From Chitinophaga pinensis (lineage in GTDB: Bacteria; Bacteroidota; Bacteroidia; UKL13-3), in NCBI GenBank assembly GCA_943323675.2, contig CALPIR020000075.1, positions 1 to 10,338 of the forward strand: a DNA stretch of 10,338 bases. The letters are read 5' to 3'. The notes beneath the pieces are model-generated. The model was given only the letters and a program-made list of their open reading frames with translations. It did no database searches and was not told the origin of the DNA. Position 1 is the first letter of the stretch; each line of letters opens with the position of its first letter. Below, piece after piece: positions 6,816 to 10,338 of the stretch. The position numbers and the translations under genes were made by a program.

Positions 6816-7355
6816 TTAATCTTGAACCAACTTTGGTACATTAATTTGTACCAAATAGAAGGCACCAAATAATGCTGAGCTGTAAAATAAATCCGCAGCT
6901 GCTGATGGTGTAAAGAAAGGAATAGCTGCAACGTAACATGTAACCAAACCACTAAAGTTGGTAGTGTAAAGCGCAGGAGTAGTATAAAAACCGCTCATCC
7001 AAACCATAAAGTTTGTGACAACAAAGAATAATACCGAGGCAGCAACAGAAGATGCACCTATACGCATAACGCTTTTATCGTTACGCATGTTCATTCCTAA
7101 TGCAGTTATTAAAGCAAACGATGCATAAACGGTAATGATTTGTTCAGGAAAGTCCCATCCTGCAAATCCCATTATGGCATCACTTAATATCATGGCTAAA
7201 ATAGGAATAATAAAAGCCAACACACGGTTACTAATGTATGCACCTGCAAAAAGGGCAATGGCACCTAGAGGCGTAAAATTAGGAGCATGCGGTAATAATC
7301 GAGCAGCTACTGCTACTAAAATAAATGCGGTAATAATTAAAAGTTTTTTATTCAT
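6816..7355 (-). CDS. DUF6580-like polytopic membrane protein
   Basis: The 179-residue product is an inner-membrane protein with about six hydrophobic segments (roughly residues 4-20, 28-43, 46-63, 73-88, 98-120 and 134-170, the last perhaps two). The conserved stretch PNFTPLGAIALFAGAY (25-40), together with PILAMILSDAIMGF (51-64), FFVVTNFMVW (110-119) and GLVTCYVAAIPFF (136-148), matches what I remember of the uncharacterised DUF6580 family. Size, fold pattern and small soluble loops recall substrate-binding (S) components of ECF vitamin transporters, but no ECF ATPase or T component is visible here, so that role is inference. The start at 7353-7355 gives MNKKLLIITAF, a sensible first membrane segment. 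It stands alone, ended by its own terminator and divergent from the peptidase gene (215 bp between starts). Confidence 0.75.
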   Translation of the reverse strand: MNKKLLIITAFILVAVAARLLPHAPNFTPLGAIALFAGAYISNRVLAFIIPILAMILSDAIMGFAGWDFPEQIITVYASFALITALGMNMRNDKSVMRIGASSVAASVLFFVVTNFMVWMSGFYTTPALYTTNFSGLVTCYVAAIPFFTPSAAADLFYSSALFGAFYLVQINVPKLVQD

Positions 7356-7397
7356 AAAAAGTAAGTTTAAAACAAAGTATTTTTTTTAACGGTGTTG

Positions 7398-7428
7398 CGA
7401 AAGTAATGCGCAGTATGAATAAAACAAA
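7398..7428 (-). promoter_or_regulatory. Candidate promoter of the DUF6580-like gene
   Basis: On the minus strand TTTG (7425-7428) is followed after exactly 19 nt by TACTTTCG (7398-7405), a seven-of-eight match to TAnnTTTG. This is the best-spaced Bacteroidota-type promoter in the window. Transcription would start near 7390-7394, leaving a leader of about 35-40 nt before the start codon at 7355. No riboswitch-like structure fits in so short a leader. Confidence 0.45.
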
Positions 7429-7570
7429 ATACCATCATACAGATGTTGTACACAAAATAACCAACACAAGAAATAACCATTAAATTTATAAACCTTACCG
7501 CTAAAAAAATAAATTGGTGTGGTTTAATTAAAATAGTGAAATTGCACAGCAAAGCAACAATTGTTTTACA

Positions 7571-10338
7571 ATGAAAAAATTACTACTTAGTGGTTTACTT
7601 GCCTTAGCGTTGGGCTTACAAGTAAAGGCACAAACGGGAACAGCAGCAGCTGTATCAAATCAACCTGTATTACTTGAAAAAGTAACAGCCAAACCGGGTG
7701 AACTTGTAATCGCTTACGAAAAATGGCGTTTACCTAACGGGTTAACATTATTTATACACGAAGATCACTCAGATCCTGTGGCCCATATAGAGGTTACATA
7801 TCATGTGGGTTCTGCACGTGAAACTCCAGGTAAATCTGGGTTTGCTCACTTCTTTGAACACATGATGTTTCAAGGGTCTGATAACGTAGCAGATGAAGAG
7901 CATTTTAAAATAGTTCAAACTGCGGGAGGTAACATGAATGGTACAACCAATCACGATAGAACCAATTATTTCCAGTCGGTACCTAAAAATTATGTAGAAA
8001 CTGCATTGTGGTTAGAAGCTGATCGTATGGGTTTTTTATTGAATGCAGTAACGCAGAAAAAATTTGAAACACAACGTGCAACAGTAAAAAATGAAAAAGA
8101 TCAACGCATTACCAATGTTCCTTATGGTATGCGCGATGAAATTAAAAATACCATTTTATATCCGCCTAATCACCCATACTATTGGCCAACAATTGGTTTT
8201 GTTGAAGACTTAAATAGAGTAGGGGTAGACGATTTAAAGAATTTCTTTATGCGTTGGTACGGACCAAACAATGCAAGCATTGTTGTTGCTGGTGATGTTA
8301 CTTCTGCTGAAGTAATTAAGTTAGCTGAAAAGTATTTTGGTTCAATTCCACGTGGCCCGGAAGTGCGCAAACAACGTGTTGATCCTGTGCGTTTGGCTGA
8401 TAATGTGTATGCTAATTATGGCGATAAAGTATACTTGCCAATGCTACAATTTACTTATCCAACAGTACCTGCCTATCATGCTGATGAAGCTGCGTTAGAT
8501 ATACTAGGTAGTATTTTAGGTGGTGGTAACAATTCTATTTTTTACAAAAACTTTGTTAAAACTGAAAAAGCACTTCAAGCTGCAACTTTTCATGGCGTTG
8601 GTTATGGAAATGAGTTAGCTGGTGAGTTTAATATTATTGTGGTTAGTTTCCCTGATGGTGAAACAGATATTGAAGCCTTGGTAAGAAAAACCCTTGACGA
8701 GTTTGATGCTGCTGGAATTGATGATGAAGCGCTAATTCGTGCAAAAGCAGGTATTGAGACCCAAGTAATGCAAAGTATGCAGAGTGTTGCCGGTAAAGCA
8801 AGTATGATTAGCCAGATGTACTATACACTTGGTGATAAAAAATGGAATGTAAATGATGAGTTAGTTCGCTACCAAAAAGTTACTAAAGAAGACGTGATGC
8901 GTGTTTACCGTCAATACGTTAAAGGTAAATTTGCAGCTATAGTAAATATATTCCCTAAAAATGCCAACGCAGCAAGTAATAAAGAAGAGACAAAACCTGT
9001 TGAAACTTCTGGTCAGGCTGTTAAAGGCGAGTTAGAATATAAAGGATTAAGCTATAAAAAACCTGTAGATAATTTTGATCGCAGCAAACGTCCTGAGATT
9101 GGCACTGCGCCATCACCAATAGTTCCTGCTATTTATGAAGATAAATTTGCCAACGGAATTAAAGTATTGGGTACCGAAACAAGCGAGTTACCAATTGTAT
9201 CTTTATACTTTAGTATTAAAGGTGGTAACATAGCAATGAACGACCAATCAAAAACTGGTTTAGCTGCTATAACTGCCGAAATGATGGATCAAGCTTCACA
9301 AAACTACACAGCAGAGCAATTTGAAGCAGAATTGCAAAAAATAGGTAGTACCATACGATTTAATGCAGGCGATGAAAATACCTATATATCTGTTACCTCA
9401 CAAACAAAAAATCTAGATAAAACTTTGGCTTTATTGGAAGAAAAACTACTTCGTCCTAAATTTACACCAGAGGATTTTAAAAGGATTCAGAAGTCAACAG
9501 CACAAAGTATAAATTCTGCTAAATTTGATGCAGGAGATTTAGCAGAGAAAGCATACGCAAAGCTAATCTACGGTCAAAAATCAATTATGGCCGAACCAAC
9601 TGAAGGTACATTTAAAACCATAAAATCATTTACGGTAAAAGATGTACAAGCATATTACGATAAGTTTTATACTCCTGAATTAACCAACTTAATTATAGTA
9701 GGTGATATTAAACAAACCGAGATCATGCCTAAGTTACAGTTCCTAAATAAATGGAGCAAGAAAAATACCGTATTGCCTAATGTTACTCTAAGTGCACCTG
9801 TTGTAGAAAAGACCCAAATTTATTTGGTTGATAAATACAAGTCGTCACAAAGTGAAATACGTGTTGGTTACTTAGCATTACCATACGATTTTAATGGCAA
9901 ATACTTTAAAGCCCGTGTTATGAATTTTCCGTTAAGTGGTAACTTTAATAGCCGCATTAACCAAAACATTCGTGAAGATAAAGGCTTTACTTACGGCATT
10001 TATGGTAGTTTCTCTGGCAGCGATGTAGCAGGTCCGTTTACCATTGGTTGTGGTGTTCGCGGAACAGCAACGGATAGCGCTATAAAAGAAATTTTCTACG
10101 AGTTAAACAAATACCGTTCAAGTGGAATTACGGATGAGGAATTAGATTTTGCTAAAAAATCACTTCGTTCGGGTGATGCATTACGTTATGAAACGCCATT
10201 TCAAAAAGCCAGTTTCTTAAGTATTATAGCAGAACGTAACTTACCTAAAGATTACATCGATCAACAAAACAATTTGTTATCTACTTTAACCAAAGAAGAA
10301 ATAAATAAGTTAGCAAACGAATTATTACCAACCGACAA
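7571..10338 (+). CDS. Secreted two-module M16 (insulinase-like) zinc metallopeptidase, C-terminus cut off
   Basis: The 922 residues visible begin with a Sec signal peptide (MKKLLLSGLLALALGLQVKA, likely cleaved after Ala20), so the enzyme acts in the periplasm or envelope. Module 1 (about 45-460) is catalytic: inverted zinc motif HFFEH (93-97; ligands H93 and H97, base E96) and the third ligand E175, at the spacing seen in pitrilysin. A linker rich in K, E, N and T (about 462-500) leads to module 2 (about 515-922), in which the motif positions are A566, A569 and E570, so zinc cannot bind. Module 2 instead keeps the substrate-binding IREDKGFTYG motif (R801, Y808), which is degraded in module 1. 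Such paired halves form one clamshell peptidase for peptides or unfolded proteins. Relatives are about 930-950 residues, so only a few tens of residues are missing. ATG 7571 is the only start giving the signal peptide. The substrate cannot be inferred. Confidence 0.94.
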   Translation, partial: MKKLLLSGLLALALGLQVKAQTGTAAAVSNQPVLLEKVTAKPGELVIAYEKWRLPNGLTLFIHEDHSDPVAHIEVTYHVGSARETPGKSGFAHFFEHMMFQGSDNVADEEHFKIVQTAGGNMNGTTNHDRTNYFQSVPKNYVETALWLEADRMGFLLNAVTQKKFETQRATVKNEKDQRITNVPYGMRDEIKNTILYPPNHPYYWPTIGFVEDLNRVGVDDLKNFFMRWYGPNNASIVVAGDVTSAEVIKLAEKYFGSIPRGPEVRKQRVDPVRLADNVYANYGDKVYLPMLQFTYPTVPAYHADEAALDILGSILGGGNNSIFYKNFVKTEKALQAATFHGVGYGNELAGEFNIIVVSFPDGETDIEALVRKTLDEFDAAGIDDEALIRAKAGIETQVMQSMQSVAGKASMISQMYYTLGDKKWNVNDELVRYQKVTKEDVMRVYRQYVKGKFAAIVNIFPKNANAASNKEETKPVETSGQAVKGELEYKGLSYKKPVDNFDRSKRPEIGTAPSPIVPAIYEDKFANGIKVLGTETSELPIVSLYFSIKGGNIAMNDQSKTGLAAITAEMMDQASQNYTAEQFEAELQKIGSTIRFNAGDENTYISVTSQTKNLDKTLALLEEKLLRPKFTPEDFKRIQKSTAQSINSAKFDAGDLAEKAYAKLIYGQKSIMAEPTEGTFKTIKSFTVKDVQAYYDKFYTPELTNLIIVGDIKQTEIMPKLQFLNKWSKKNTVLPNVTLSAPVVEKTQIYLVDKYKSSQSEIRVGYLALPYDFNGKYFKARVMNFPLSGNFNSRINQNIREDKGFTYGIYGSFSGSDVAGPFTIGCGVRGTATDSAIKEIFYELNKYRSSGITDEELDFAKKSLRSGDALRYETPFQKASFLSIIAERNLPKDYIDQQNNLLSTLTKEEINKLANELLPTD

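Noticed and set aside
7135..7389. Plus-strand 84-codon frame opposite the DUF6580-like gene
   Set aside because: Antisense shadow of a clearly coding membrane protein.
7367..7552. Minus-strand 61-codon hydrophobic frame in the intergenic region
   Set aside because: It overlaps the well-spaced candidate promoter of the DUF6580-like gene, and AT-rich intergenic DNA readily gives Phe/Ile-rich frames. No family resemblance.
7356..7570. Riboswitch or clear promoter for the M16 gene in the 215-bp divergent region
   Set aside because: No aptamer-like conserved sequence or stable long hairpin was recognised. TTG (7514-7516) followed by an ATTGC near 7541-7545 is too far from consensus to call.
7769..8370. 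Minus-strand frames (7769-7954, 8179-8370) inside the M16 peptidase gene
   Set aside because: Antisense to the catalytic module with its conserved HxxEH region.
1..10338. A novel defence, mobile or biosynthetic system
   Set aside because: All substantial genes fall into housekeeping or envelope families, with no integrase, transposase, inverted terminal repeats, spacer arrays or toxin-antitoxin pairs visible.

Overview
The window looks like ordinary chromosomal DNA from a member of the Bacteroidota. The evidence is the AT-rich composition, a TamL-type Omp85 lipoprotein, a PepSY-like secreted protein, a Lon protease with an acidic N-terminal extension of the Bacteroidota kind, absence of clear Shine-Dalgarno sequences, and promoter-like elements resembling the phylum's TTTG / TAnnTTTG consensus. 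Nothing in it indicates genus or species. I saw no mobile element, CRISPR array, tRNA or rRNA, and no convincing sign of horizontal transfer.

Layout: (1) 1-1292, minus strand: the N-terminal half of the GTP-binding domain of LepA (elongation factor 4, cut by the window edge), preceded by a complete SpoU/TrmH-family RNA methyltransferase gene. (2) 1273-3588, plus strand: a 771-residue Omp85 lipoprotein (TamL-like) whose start overlaps the start of the methyltransferase gene by 20 bp. It ends at a bidirectional terminator. (3) 3653-4102, minus strand: a small secreted PepSY-like protein, divergent from (4) 4216-6675, plus strand: the ATP-dependent protease Lon. (5) 6676-6815: two strong hairpin terminators between convergent genes. 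(6) 6816-7355, minus strand: a small polytopic membrane protein resembling the DUF6580 family. (7) 7571 to the right edge, plus strand: a secreted two-module M16 zinc peptidase, missing only its C-terminal end.

The genes share a broad theme of protein synthesis and protein quality or traffic: translation factor, RNA modification, outer-membrane assembly, cytosolic proteolysis and envelope proteolysis. They alternate strand and are separated by terminators or divergent starts, so apart from the methyltransferase-lepA pair I do not see an operon. I did not find an undescribed multi-gene system. The items most worth a second look are small: the overlapping divergent starts of the methyltransferase and tamL, a 14-bp sequence shared by two candidate promoters, a hairpin in the leader of the methyltransferase gene, the absence of tamB next to tamL, and the uncharacterised DUF6580-like membrane protein.
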